From Thermoclostridium stercorarium subsp. stercorarium DSM 8532 (GTDB lineage: Bacteria > Bacillota > Clostridia > DSM-8532), in NCBI RefSeq assembly GCF_000331995.1, contig NC_020134.1:1525465-1589464 (forward strand): 64,000 nt of DNA. The letters run 5' to 3'. A program made the translations under genes and the position numbers. Of the stretch, positions 9,807 through 18,877 are shown piece after piece; the stretch's first letter is position 1; every line of letters begins with the position of its first letter. The notes beneath the pieces are model-generated. The model was not told the origin of the DNA. It saw only the letters and a program-made list of their open reading frames with translations, and did no database searches.

Positions 9807-9889
9807 TTGTTTGCCTCCCGTCAGTAACCTGTACCTGTTTTTTCAGCCAAAGCCGTATACTCATATTTTTCAACGAAATCGGCAACGTT

Positions 9890-9918
9890 ATTATAACAGT
9901 TTGTCAAGTAATACTCAA
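9890..9918 (-). promoter_or_regulatory. Sigma-A promoter of the DUF2298 gene
   Basis: TTGAGT (9913-9918, minus) and TATAAT (9890-9895) are spaced 17 bp. This leaves a leader of about 80 nt to the ATG at 9806. Confidence 0.6.
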
Positions 9919-9935
9919 GCGTTGGAAATTCCGGT

Positions 9936-9964
9936 TTGAACTATAGTTTTCCAAATGATATAAT
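9936..9964 (+). promoter_or_regulatory. Sigma-A promoter of the gtrA operon
   Basis: TTGAAC (9936-9941) and TATAAT (9959-9964) are spaced 17 bp. The predicted leader to gtrA is about 110 nt. A 15-base palindrome, TACACTTAAAGTGTA (10025-10039), lies within that leader and could be an operator. The two divergent promoters lie about 18 bp apart. Confidence 0.65.
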
Positions 9965-10082
9965 ATTTTCTAAAGTATTGATAATAATTTATTTGGTTTT
10001 ACTTGAAAAAATATATTCAAGGTATACACTTAAAGTGTAAATAAAACGGTAAACTGCTTCATTTTGATTAGGAGAGTTTGTG

Positions 10083-10538
10083 ATGAGCGGAATACGAATG
10101 ATTAAGGAAAAAATAACCAATGAATTCTTAAGTCCTGAATTTATAGGAAAATTCACCAGATACATCATTGTAGGAGTTTCAACTTTCACAATAGAATACG
10201 TCCTTTTTCTTGTTTTCAGAAAAATCTTACCGGTTCCCGACGTTGTCGCCAATATAATTGTCTACACATTCATATTCTGGTTCAATTTTCTTTTAAACAA
10301 ATTTTTTACTTTCAAATCCCGAAAAAACTTTAAGAAGCAGCTGTTATCTTACGGATTGCTGTTTTTGTTCAACATGGTTGTCGGAAACGTACTCCTTTTT
10401 ATGGCAATAACTCAGCTTTTGAAAGGACTTTTTCCCGACACACCGTGGATACCTTATTACCTGCCCAAAATTGTAATAATGATATTTATTGTGTCCTGGA
10501 ATTTTATACTATATAATAAGGTCATTTATAAGGAATAA
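10083..10538 (+). CDS. GtrA-like membrane protein
   Basis: 151 residues with four hydrophobic segments, the whole GtrA fold. The KFTRYIIVGVSTF start, the WFNFLLNKFFTF centre with its conserved asparagines, and the final WNFILYNKVI helix are characteristic. GtrA proteins are believed to flip undecaprenyl-phosphate-linked sugar to the outer face of the membrane. ATG at 10083 is preferred because AGGAG ends eight bases upstream; a GTG one codon earlier is an alternative. It leads an operon with a polytopic protein, a FAD oxidoreductase and a GtrB-like transferase. Confidence 0.88.
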   Translation: MSGIRMIKEKITNEFLSPEFIGKFTRYIIVGVSTFTIEYVLFLVFRKILPVPDVVANIIVYTFIFWFNFLLNKFFTFKSRKNFKKQLLSYGLLFLFNMVVGNVLLFMAITQLLKGLFPDTPWIPYYLPKIVIMIFIVSWNFILYNKVIYKE

Positions 10539-10561
10539 AAACATAACCGGGGGAAATATTC

Positions 10562-12805
10562 ATGGCTTTGCTGTATATATGCCTTTCAGTCTGCGTCGGA
10601 GCGGGAATTATACTGAGTCTTAAACCATACTGGAAAACCGGAATGGAATTTCTGAACAGACCAAACAGGCCAGTAAGCCCAATTTTCGTATTTCTACCGT
10701 CCGCATATCTTATCGGAACTTTAATACTTTCATGGATAACGTATTTTTTGGCACTGGCTTTCAAAAACTATGAAAAACCGTTATTTTACGCAAACACAAT
10801 ATCTTTTGTCATCGCCGTTGTGTTTTTAACGTTTCTTTTTCTGTCACACCGCGAACGGGTTAAAAGGTTGGTTTACGAAACAAAAAAATACGGAATAAGT
10901 CTTAACATCAAAGGCACCGAATGGTTTGTTCTAATCTCTTCCGTCGTTTTTTGGACCTTTTTCATATGCCGTTCACTGTATCTGGACGGCAGTTATCTTC
11001 GTGTGGGAGTATCGGCATTCAGCGATTTTGGCGCTCATCTTCCTGTAATCCGTTCGTTTTCGGTGGGAAAAAACTTCCCGGCGCAATATCCTCATTTCCC
11101 CGACGGTACCATGCGTTACCATTTCATGTTTTATTTCATGGCTGGAAATCTTGAGTTTCTGGGCTTAACCCTTCCGCAGGCATTAAACATTCCGAGCGTT
11201 CTTTCCCTTGTAAGTTTCAGTATGCTCCTTTATGCCCTTTGCGTTTTTCTTACGAAAAAAACTCAGGCCGGCGTTTTGTCCTGCTTTCTGTTCGCCTTCC
11301 GTAGCTCATTCGCTTTTTTCACGTACAGAAATGGTTTCTCAAGCATTAAGGACTTTATCCATGCAGTGGCAAACAACCTTAATGCCGACGGAACTTACAG
11401 GGAACATATAGGCAATACTCTCCACGAAGACTGGGGATTATGGGCTCAGAAAGTATACATAAATCAGCGCCATCTTGCCTTTGCTTACGGACTTTTTATC
11501 ATTGTTCTTTTCCTGATGATTCCTTTTTTCGTCGAAACCGTGGAATATGCAGTCAAGTCTTTGCAACCGGCGAAATCAGAAAAATCCGGCTTGAAAAACA
11601 ATAAAAAGCCGTTTGGCGACTACATAAAAATAATCCTTTTTTCACGGCAAGCGTGGGCAGTCAGGTCAATATTACCATGCGTTCTTTCCGGAATAATCCT
11701 TGGTCTAATGGCATACTGGAACGGTGCGGTTGTTATTGCCGGCATTTCGGTATTGTTCATAATGGCCGCACTTTCGATGCATAAGCTGGGATACCTTGTT
11801 ACTGCAATAATCACATTTGCTCTTTCGGTTTTTCAGACAAGGTTTTTCACCGCCAGCAATACCGGAGTGGTATCGGTGAAATTTAATCCGGGATTTCTCG
11901 CTGAATCAGGTAGCTTGAAAGACATCGCAGCCTATTATATCGAATTGCTGGGAGTTTTCCCTTTTATCCTTACGGGTGTTTTCATATTTCATTGCGCCCG
12001 GAAAAGCAGGCACGCAGCGGTTATTATTTTAGTCATTTCCCTCTTGTTACTTATACTCTTCATACCTTCAATAGGCATATTCCGCGCCTTTTTGATAATA
12101 TTATTGCTGGTTCTTTTCTATGCGGCACTAATATACCGCAGCACAAACCTGAAAGTTTGCCGGATTTCTTCATGGCTTATCCCGGTTTTTGCGGCCCCTG
12201 TAGTTCTCGCAACCACACTTCAACTAACTCCTGATGTAACCGTTAACCACAAATATATAATACTTGCCGTTATATTATTAAACATACCGGTTTCGGATTT
12301 GCTGACCGAATTTTTCAAATCGGGAACCACATTCATTGTTTCTGTCTGCCTTATATTTCTTCTTACTTGCACAGGCCTCGTGGACATGATTACCCTTTAT
12401 AATCTGGACAGGAACAGCGTATCCTACAACCTGAAGGATGAACTTCTTCTGTGGGCCATGAATGAAACCCGGCCCGACGATATCTTCCTTACCCATTACA
12501 TGACCCATTACGGCGCGCCTATGTCCATCATGCTTGCGGGAAGAAGCGTGTACAACGGGTATCCGTATTTTACAATAACGGCAGGTTATGACATCGCCCA
12601 CAGGGAAGAATGCATGAAAAAAATTTACAGCGCTGCTGATGAGAACGAACTCAGAAACCTTGCCATCTCTGAAGGAATTGATTACATAGTTATTGAGGAC
12701 CAAAACAGAAATGCGGCCGAGTATAAACTGAATGAGGAAATCTTTTATAAAACTTTCGGTGTTGCTTTTCAGAATGGCAGTATTACAATATTTAAAGTCA
12801 GGTAA
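10562..12805 (+). CDS. Polytopic membrane protein, putative GT-C-type sugar transferase
   Basis: 747 residues, many predicted helices. The first large loop contains GVSAFSDFGAHLPVIRSF and FPDGTMRYHFMFYF, acidic and aromatic as in GT-C enzymes. The C-terminal soluble end (about 630-747) contains HYMTHYGAPMSIMLAGRSV and GIDYIVIEDQNR, a pattern that resembles the tail of the DUF2298 protein at 7533. I do not recognise a characterised family member. Position between gtrA and gtrB-like genes suggests it moves sugar from a lipid carrier to a surface acceptor. This is inference from topology and context. GGGGGAAA precedes the ATG. Confidence 0.75.
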   Translation: MALLYICLSVCVGAGIILSLKPYWKTGMEFLNRPNRPVSPIFVFLPSAYLIGTLILSWITYFLALAFKNYEKPLFYANTISFVIAVVFLTFLFLSHRERVKRLVYETKKYGISLNIKGTEWFVLISSVVFWTFFICRSLYLDGSYLRVGVSAFSDFGAHLPVIRSFSVGKNFPAQYPHFPDGTMRYHFMFYFMAGNLEFLGLTLPQALNIPSVLSLVSFSMLLYALCVFLTKKTQAGVLSCFLFAFRSSFAFFTYRNGFSSIKDFIHAVANNLNADGTYREHIGNTLHEDWGLWAQKVYINQRHLAFAYGLFIIVLFLMIPFFVETVEYAVKSLQPAKSEKSGLKNNKKPFGDYIKIILFSRQAWAVRSILPCVLSGIILGLMAYWNGAVVIAGISVLFIMAALSMHKLGYLVTAIITFALSVFQTRFFTASNTGVVSVKFNPGFLAESGSLKDIAAYYIELLGVFPFILTGVFIFHCARKSRHAAVIILVISLLLLILFIPSIGIFRAFLIILLLVLFYAALIYRSTNLKVCRISSWLIPVFAAPVVLATTLQLTPDVTVNHKYIILAVILLNIPVSDLLTEFFKSGTTFIVSVCLIFLLTCTGLVDMITLYNLDRNSVSYNLKDELLLWAMNETRPDDIFLTHYMTHYGAPMSIMLAGRSVYNGYPYFTITAGYDIAHREECMKKIYSAADENELRNLAISEGIDYIVIEDQNRNAAEYKLNEEIFYKTFGVAFQNGSITIFKVR

Positions 12806-12829
12806 TTTTTTAATTTGGAGGGCGGATAC

Positions 12830-14128
12830 ATGAAAATTGCCATTATAGGTGCAGGAGCAACAGGACTTACCGCCGGTTGGAAATTATCAGAAAAAGGACA
12901 CTGTGTAACCGTTTATGAGAAAAACGACAGAATAGGCGGTCTTACTTCTGTCGTTCCGGTAGGCGACGACCTTCTGGAGATTTATTACCACCATATTTTT
13001 ACAAACGACACGGTCATTATCGACGTGATTAAGGAGCTGGGGCTTGAAAAGGATTTAAAATGGTACGAACCGTCCAACGTAATTTATATAAACGAAAAAA
13101 TTTATCCCTTTACATCCCCATTGGATCTGTTAATGTTCAAACCGCTGTCTTTAATAAGCAGAATTCGCATGGGGCTTATGGTAATTCACGCCTGGTTTAT
13201 AAAAGATTATCTTGCCATTGAGAACATGACAGCGCGGGAATGGATTATCCGGCACGGCGGTGAAGAATGCTACAGGCTTGTCTGGGAACCGCTGCTGAAT
13301 TCCAAGTTTGACTTCGACAGTGACAAAATATCCGCAACGTGGATATGGAACAAATTCAAACTCCGAGGGTCAAGCAGAGGCAAAAACATTAACAAAGAAT
13401 TGCTTGGGTACATGGACGGAAGTTTTATAAAAATATATAACAAAATAGCTGAAAGAATAAAAGCAAATAAGGGCGAGATCCGCCTTAACGACGGTGTTAC
13501 CGAAATTTCAAAAAATTATGACAGATTCAGGGTCAGAAGTCAGTCAGGGACTGAAGAGTTCGACTCGGTAATTTTCACCGCATCTCCCGAAAGACTTTCT
13601 TATGTGATCAAAGGCATGGGCAGACAATATCTGGACAGTCTGAGGAAAATCAAATATAAGGCAAATATATGCATGATTCTTGAACTTTCCGAAAGTCTGA
13701 TGCCTAATTACTGGATGACTGTGGCAGACAGGGACATACCTTTTGTTCTGGTAATAGAACACACCAATCTTGTTAAAAATCACAAATACGGTTCGCATAT
13801 AGTTTACCTGTCCAGGTATCTTGACATTACAAACGAGCTGTACGGTATGGACGATGAAAGCATTAAGTCATTGTTTATTTCGGGTCTGAAAAAGATCTTT
13901 CCGGATTTCAAGGAAGAATGGATAAAAAAATACCATATCAACAGGACACGGGACGCCCAGCCCGTTGTAACAACAGGATATTCCAGACTGATTCCCGATG
14001 TGGAGACTCCAATGAAGGGGTTGTATCTTACATCAATGTCTCAGATATACCCCGAAGACAGAGGGCAAAATTACGCCATATTGAGCGGTCTTGAAATTTC
14101 ACGGCGTTTTCCCGCCGTTGAGGAATAG
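12830..14128 (+). CDS. NAD(P)/FAD-dependent oxidoreductase (amine-oxidase / HemY-like fold)
   Basis: 432 residues. The Rossmann start IAIIGAGATGLTAGW is followed by YEKNDRIGGLT, the paired FAD-binding motifs of the protoporphyrinogen-oxidase, phytoene-desaturase and UDP-galactopyranose-mutase superfamily. The C-terminal FAD segment with GLYLTSMSQIYPEDRGQNYA closes the fold. ATG at 12830 follows TTGGAGGGCGG with ideal spacing, so an upstream in-frame TTG that overlaps this ribosome site is rejected. The substrate is unknown. Location between a sugar transferase and GtrB suggests modification of a sugar or a lipid carrier rather than haem synthesis. Confidence 0.82.
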   Translation: MKIAIIGAGATGLTAGWKLSEKGHCVTVYEKNDRIGGLTSVVPVGDDLLEIYYHHIFTNDTVIIDVIKELGLEKDLKWYEPSNVIYINEKIYPFTSPLDLLMFKPLSLISRIRMGLMVIHAWFIKDYLAIENMTAREWIIRHGGEECYRLVWEPLLNSKFDFDSDKISATWIWNKFKLRGSSRGKNINKELLGYMDGSFIKIYNKIAERIKANKGEIRLNDGVTEISKNYDRFRVRSQSGTEEFDSVIFTASPERLSYVIKGMGRQYLDSLRKIKYKANICMILELSESLMPNYWMTVADRDIPFVLVIEHTNLVKNHKYGSHIVYLSRYLDITNELYGMDDESIKSLFISGLKKIFPDFKEEWIKKYHINRTRDAQPVVTTGYSRLIPDVETPMKGLYLTSMSQIYPEDRGQNYAILSGLEISRRFPAVEE

Positions 14129-14163
14129 TCCAAATTCATAAAACAGAAAGAAAGGAAGATTCT

Positions 14164-15108
14164 ATGGATATTCTGTGCTCAGTGGTAGTTCCGATGTACA
14201 ATGAAGAAGCCGTTGCGCGCGAAACCTACAGAAGGCTTACAGAGGTTATGGAAAAAATCGGCTGCGCTTATGAAATTATTTTTGTAAATGACGGAAGCAG
14301 GGACAGAACTGCAGAAATATTAAATGAAATATGCGACATGGACAAACGCGTTAAACTCGTTAATTTCTCCAGGAACTTCGGTCATCAGATTGCAATCACC
14401 GCGGGCACCGATTATGCCTCGGGCCAATGCGTGGTGATAATAGACGGGGATCTGCAGGATCCTCCCGAACTCATTCCTGAAATGATAGAAAAATGGAAAA
14501 GCGGTTATGACGTTGTATATGGAAAGCGAATTTCAAGAAAAGGAGAAACTCTCTTCAAAAAATTCACTGCAGCGGCGTATTACAGGTTCCTCAGAAGCAT
14601 GACCGATGTCAGCATCCCGGTGGACACAGGCGATTTCAGGCTAATAGACAGAAAAGTCTGCGATGCGTTAAAACAGGTAAGGGAGCGCAACAGATATGTA
14701 AGAGGACTTATAAGCTGGCTTGGATTCAGGCAGACGGCCATTGAATTTGAAAGGGAAGAACGTTTCGCCGGCGAAACAAAATATCCGTTAAAGAAAATGG
14801 TTAAACTCGCCCTTGACGGAATTACGACTTTCTCGTACAAACCGCTTAAACTGGCGTCTTATATCGGTTCCATTATTTCAGCCGTAAGTTTTATATATCT
14901 TATTTACGTTGTCGTTAAGAGAATATTCTTTCCTGAAACCGTTCAGCCGGGATGGGCATCAATCCTCGCAGTAAGCCTGTTTTTTAACGGAATAACCCTT
15001 TTAATGCTTGGCATAATCGGCGAATACATCGGCCGCATTTATGATGAAGTAAAGGCAAGACCTCTGTACGTCGTTAAGAACACAAGAAATTTTGACAATG
15101 AAAAATGA
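14164..15108 (+). CDS. GtrB-like family 2 glycosyltransferase
   Basis: 314 residues. The GT2 domain (1-225) has VVVPMYNEE, FVNDGSRD and the metal-binding IDGDLQDPPE block. Two C-terminal membrane helices at about 232-255 and 268-292 are the bactoprenol glucosyltransferase/DPM1-like layout. These enzymes load a hexose from a nucleotide sugar onto undecaprenyl phosphate at the inner face of the membrane. AGAAAGGAAG precedes the ATG. It is the last gene of the gtrA operon and ends 2 bp from the convergent next gene, with no terminator visible between them. Confidence 0.9.
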   Translation: MDILCSVVVPMYNEEAVARETYRRLTEVMEKIGCAYEIIFVNDGSRDRTAEILNEICDMDKRVKLVNFSRNFGHQIAITAGTDYASGQCVVIIDGDLQDPPELIPEMIEKWKSGYDVVYGKRISRKGETLFKKFTAAAYYRFLRSMTDVSIPVDTGDFRLIDRKVCDALKQVRERNRYVRGLISWLGFRQTAIEFEREERFAGETKYPLKKMVKLALDGITTFSYKPLKLASYIGSIISAVSFIYLIYVVVKRIFFPETVQPGWASILAVSLFFNGITLLMLGIIGEYIGRIYDEVKARPLYVVKNTRNFDNEK

Positions 15109-15110
15109 AA

Positions 15111-16175
15111 TCAAAAAAGAACATCAGTTGACTTTATTCCGCTCCGCATAACCATTCCACGCAGAAAACGGTTATACATTGCGGGGCATTTCAGATTTTT
15201 GCCCAGAAGTTTTAATTTAAGCGTTCTGACCGATTTCGAATAACGGCGCTGAAAACCGTTAATTCCTTCATTTAAAGCGTCTGCAAGACAGTAAGCGCTT
15301 TTTAAGGCATAACTTATGCCTTCTGCCGAACTGGGGCTTATAAAACCCGCCGCTTCTCCGACCAGCGCGCAATAATCATTTCCGGTTATAATTGATGAAA
15401 TATCACCCGGCCTTAATATCAGTGCCCCTTCCCTGAATATTTTTTTCCCATAAACCAACCCTCTGTCCCTGAGTTTCATTTTAAACATTCTGAAACGGTC
15501 AAGGGCAAGGTTGTTCATTTTCAAAGCCGAACCTATTATCAGAACATTTCCCTTTGTTATGGTCCATGAATAAAAATCAGTTATTGTAGAATCAAAAATA
15601 ACGTTATACCACGGCATGGATTTGTCAAATTCAAACCATTCCTGGACAGCTACATAAGTTTCCGGCATTTTTTTGCCGGGAAAAACATATTTTCTTACCA
15701 TGGAATGCCCGCCGTCGGCGCCTATTATTACCTTCGCGTATTCGGTAAAGGTTTTTCCCTGGTATGTAAATGAAAATTTTACCCCTTCACCGGTATATTC
15801 ACAGTTCTTGAACGTACAGCCAAGGGCCAGATCAACGCTCTTCGGCACCTGTGACAAAAGCCACTGTTCAAAAACAAGCCTGTCCATATTGAAATAAAAA
15901 CGCTGATAGTATCGTTCAAGATTATTGTCGAAATCTAATGTCCTGACCAAGAAAAGCTGAGGATCCACCAAAACCGACGATGGTATTGCCATACCCATCC
16001 TGCCAAGAATTTTCTGAGCATCGGGTGCCAATAAACCGCCACAGCATTTTGAATTACAGTTTTCCGAAAGTATATCCCTTTTATCAAGAAGAATAACCTT
16101 ATACTTTTTGTCCAAAAGTTTTGCCAGAGTACAGCCAGCAGGCCCGGCCCCAATTATAGCTATATCGTATGGCAT
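15111..16175 (-). CDS. Geranylgeranyl-reductase-family flavoprotein
   Basis: 354 residues. The FAD Rossmann motif IAIIGAGPAGCTLAKLL is at 5-21. The second FAD block VIIGADGGHSMVRK lies near 190, and LVGEAAGFISPSSAEGISYAL near 290 is the family's flavin-binding DxxG-like region. A cysteine-rich stretch, NCNSKCCGGLLAP, follows the first strand, as in several anaerobe members. Family enzymes reduce prenyl double bonds or hydroxylate aromatics; the substrate here is unknown. AGAGG precedes the ATG. It converges on the GtrB-like gene and could act on the polyprenyl carrier used there, which is speculation. Confidence 0.8.
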   Translation of the reverse strand: MPYDIAIIGAGPAGCTLAKLLDKKYKVILLDKRDILSENCNSKCCGGLLAPDAQKILGRMGMAIPSSVLVDPQLFLVRTLDFDNNLERYYQRFYFNMDRLVFEQWLLSQVPKSVDLALGCTFKNCEYTGEGVKFSFTYQGKTFTEYAKVIIGADGGHSMVRKYVFPGKKMPETYVAVQEWFEFDKSMPWYNVIFDSTITDFYSWTITKGNVLIIGSALKMNNLALDRFRMFKMKLRDRGLVYGKKIFREGALILRPGDISSIITGNDYCALVGEAAGFISPSSAEGISYALKSAYCLADALNEGINGFQRRYSKSVRTLKLKLLGKNLKCPAMYNRFLRGMVMRSGIKSTDVLF

Positions 16176-16219
16176 ATGTAACCTCTTTTGTTATAGTTTG
16201 CAGATTTCGGATTAAATAA

Positions 16220-16250
16220 AAATACGATGTGCATCATACACATCGTATTT
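16220..16250 (-). terminator. Terminator of tRNA-Tyr
   Basis: Eleven-base perfect stem (16239-16249 with 16221-16231) and a seven-base loop, followed on the minus strand by TTTTTATTT. The 5' arm starts directly after the encoded CCA. Confidence 0.85.
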
Positions 16251-16335
16251 GGTGGGAGAGGGCGGATTCGAACCACCGAAGCTATACAGCAACAGATTTA
16301 CAGTCTGCCCCCTTTGGCCACTCGGGAACTCTCCC
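16250..16335 (-). tRNA. tRNA-Tyr (GTA)
   Basis: 86 nt with CCA encoded. Acceptor GGGAGAG pairs with CTCTCCC, and the discriminator is A. The anticodon loop reads CTGTAAA with GTA. A long variable arm is present, as expected for bacterial tRNA-Tyr. The T arm contains GGTTCGAATCC. Confidence 0.96.
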
Positions 16336-16377
16336 ATATTCATTTATTTTATTTATACCGTAAGGCGAACACTTAAT

Positions 16378-16406
16378 ATAATACAAGAGGTTTGGCTTTT
16401 TGTCAA
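16378..16406 (-). promoter_or_regulatory. Promoter of tRNA-Tyr
   Basis: Consensus TTGACA (16401-16406) and TATTAT (16378-16383) are 17 bp apart, about 40 bp before the mature 5' end. Confidence 0.8.
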
Positions 16407-16464
16407 TAAAGAATTTAAAATTTTTTTATTATTATAAATTGCAATATTAAATGCCGTTATTTCT

Positions 16465-18195
16465 TTATGCATCGACAGAGTATAACCTGCCATGCAGTTC
16501 GGTTATAAGTTCCTGCACGGCTGAAAGCATTTGTCCTGTTTCCACTTTACGGCTGATGCTTTTATCCCTTGTCTGTATCTCGCATAAGTTTTCCTTCAGG
16601 TTTCTTGGGCTTACAATTATTCTTATCGGCACACCGAGGAGGTCGGCATCGGATAACATAACCCCTGCGCTCACGTCTCTGTCGTCATATATTGTTTCAA
16701 TATTCGCCGACTGTAACTGTTCGTAAAAATAATCGGCAGTTTCCTTGACCTTTTGATCATCAGGCCGCATACAGCAAAGGTGTACCTGCCACGGTGCAAT
16801 CGAAATGGGCCATATAGGTCCGTAGCCGTCATGATGCGCTTCACATACCGCCGCAGCAAGTCTTTCTATACCAATTCCGTAACAGCCCATGACGGGATAA
16901 CGTAAATTACCGTTTGCATCCACATACTGCATATTCATTGATTTTGTATATTTGTCACCAAGCTGAAAGATATTCCCGACTTCTATACCCCGCGATATTG
17001 TCAGGGCGTTCTTTTGGCATCTCGGACATATACCGTTTTCCGACGCTTTCGCAAAATCGTGGTATTCTACTTTACCCAAATCCCTCTCTATGTTCAGGCC
17101 GGTATAATGGTAATCCGGAACGTTGGCTCCACAGCACAGATTTCCAATTCCCATAAGGGAACGGTCAAACAGCATCTGTACGTTTTTCAAACCGTACGGC
17201 CCGATAAAACCCGCCACAAGTCCGCTATTTTCGCCAATTACGGCAGGACGTATGCTTTCGCCGAGAAATTTCGATACTTTTGTTTCATTAACGTCCAGAT
17301 CACCGCGAATAAACACAACTACATATTCACCCGTCTTTTCCTTCCAATATACAACTGCTTTGCATGAGTTTTCAACCGGTATGCCAAGAAAGCCGCAAAC
17401 CTCCTCGATTGTTTTCATGCCAGGCGTATGGACCTTTACCAGAGGCGCTTCGTCACCGGCATTTTCATTTATCACTATGCTTTCGGCAGCCTCAAGGTTG
17501 GCTTTATAATCACAGTTTCTGCATATTACGATTGAATCCTCGCCCACAGGCGTGAGCAGCATGAATTCATGGGACACGCTGCCGCCCATCATGCCGGAAT
17601 CCGAGGCCACGGCAATTACTTCGGGAAGCCCCACCCTCGCAAATATTCTGTAATAAGCTTCAAGGCATTTCTGATAAAAATCCTCCAGGTCCTTCTGAGA
17701 GGTGTGAAAGGAATATGCGTCCTTCATCGTAAATTCCCTTACACGTATTAAACCGCCGCGCGGCCTGGCTTCATCGCGGAATTTCGTCTGAATCTGATAA
17801 ATCATAAAAGGATACCTGGTATAACTTCGTCCATATTCCCGTACAAGGTGAACGGCCGCTTCTTCATGGGTCATTCCCAGAACCATGGAATTTCCGTTCC
17901 TGTCATCAAACCTGACCAGTTCGTTTCCGATGCTGTTGTAACGCCCCGATTCCTGCCACAACCGGGCCGGCATAACAACGGGAAACAGAACTTCCTGGCC
18001 GCCAATCCTGTCCATTTCATCACGGATGATATTTTCTATTTTCCTTGTGATGCGGCGAAGAACGGTTAATGACGAGAATATACCCGACGTAACCTGTTTC
18101 ATGTATCCGCCGCGCAGCATCAGCGCATGACTGTGGATTATGCAGTCTGCCGGCCTTTCCTTGAATCTTTCGCCCACCAGCTTTTCAAGCTTCAT
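16465..18195 (-). CDS. proS: Prolyl-tRNA synthetase, bacterial type with editing domain
   Basis: 576 residues. ProS charges tRNA-Pro with proline in the cytoplasm. Class II motif 1 is near 50-85 (IIRDEMDRIGGQEVLFPVV). Motif 2 is FRDEARPRGGLIRVREFTMKD near 140, and motif 3 is GCYGIGIERLAAAV near 440. The roughly 170-residue insertion between motifs 2 and 3 is the INS domain that removes misacylated alanine, and the anticodon-binding domain is C-terminal. CGGAGG precedes the ATG. It follows the HD hydrolase by 33 bp. In many Firmicutes proS directly follows the rseP-type protease gene, but here ispG, htpG and the HD gene intervene. Confidence 0.96.
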   Translation of the reverse strand: MKLEKLVGERFKERPADCIIHSHALMLRGGYMKQVTSGIFSSLTVLRRITRKIENIIRDEMDRIGGQEVLFPVVMPARLWQESGRYNSIGNELVRFDDRNGNSMVLGMTHEEAAVHLVREYGRSYTRYPFMIYQIQTKFRDEARPRGGLIRVREFTMKDAYSFHTSQKDLEDFYQKCLEAYYRIFARVGLPEVIAVASDSGMMGGSVSHEFMLLTPVGEDSIVICRNCDYKANLEAAESIVINENAGDEAPLVKVHTPGMKTIEEVCGFLGIPVENSCKAVVYWKEKTGEYVVVFIRGDLDVNETKVSKFLGESIRPAVIGENSGLVAGFIGPYGLKNVQMLFDRSLMGIGNLCCGANVPDYHYTGLNIERDLGKVEYHDFAKASENGICPRCQKNALTISRGIEVGNIFQLGDKYTKSMNMQYVDANGNLRYPVMGCYGIGIERLAAAVCEAHHDGYGPIWPISIAPWQVHLCCMRPDDQKVKETADYFYEQLQSANIETIYDDRDVSAGVMLSDADLLGVPIRIIVSPRNLKENLCEIQTRDKSISRKVETGQMLSAVQELITELHGRLYSVDA

Positions 18196-18228
18196 TGTTT
18201 TTACCTCCGTTTTATAGCAAAAGACTTT

Positions 18229-18816
18229 TCAGCTTTTCTTCAGATACCCTTTCTCCACTGCGTCGTGAAGCAGGCTCTCCACAAATTCCCATAATTTCTG
18301 CGAACTGTCCTTTATTCTGCCGTTCCTGTTAAGAACCTGATCAACGTATATGCCATGTTCCTTCCATGATTTTCCTCCTGAAAAATAATTCAAAAGTACA
18401 GGCTGCAGCCTGTCCAGCGCGGCGGCATATCTTGCTTCAGGTGTTTCCATGCGCTCGAACTCCTCCCAGAGTTCATACATCTCATTGCGCTGTTCATCAG
18501 GGAGCATAGAAAACAGGCGTTTTGCGCACTTCTCTTCCCTTTCCTTTTTATCCCGCATGGCCCTCTCGTCATAACAGTAAGTATCCCCAGCATCTATCTC
18601 AACCAAGTCATGTACCAAAACCATTTTTATTACTTTAAGCAAATCTACTTTTTCGTCCGCGTATTCAGCGAGTATAAATGCCATAACGGCCAGATGCCAT
18701 GAATGTTCTGCATCATTTTCATGCCTCGATCCGTCGGTTAAATATGACTGGCGGTAAATATTTTTAAGTTTGTCGATTTCTACGATAAATGATATCTGCT
18801 GTCTCAACTTATCCAT
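18229..18816 (-). CDS. HD-domain hydrolase, YfbR-like
   Basis: 195 residues in the HD superfamily. The metal ligands are visible as DAEHSWHLAVMAF (about 34-46), LVHDLVEIDAGD (about 68-79) and a later aspartate in AALDRLQPVL. YfbR-type members are 5'-deoxynucleotidases, but the family is broad and the substrate is not certain. AAGGAGAG precedes the ATG. It lies between htpG and proS on the same strand, with a terminator-like hairpin on its upstream side. Confidence 0.8.
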   Translation of the reverse strand: MDKLRQQISFIVEIDKLKNIYRQSYLTDGSRHENDAEHSWHLAVMAFILAEYADEKVDLLKVIKMVLVHDLVEIDAGDTYCYDERAMRDKKEREEKCAKRLFSMLPDEQRNEMYELWEEFERMETPEARYAAALDRLQPVLLNYFSGGKSWKEHGIYVDQVLNRNGRIKDSSQKLWEFVESLLHDAVEKGYLKKS

Positions 18817-18835
18817 AAAAAACTCTCCTTAAAAT

Positions 18836-18862
18836 TCAGGAGGGGGGTTTTCCCCTCCGTTG
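18836..18862 (-). terminator. Hairpin after htpG
   Basis: GC-rich stem of GGAGGGG with CCCCTCC and a short A-rich loop, followed on the minus strand by GAATTTT. The T-tract is short, so partial read-through into the HD gene is likely. It ends just before the HD gene's AAGGAG. Confidence 0.55.
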
Positions 18863-18877
18863 TTGTTTTTCCTATTA

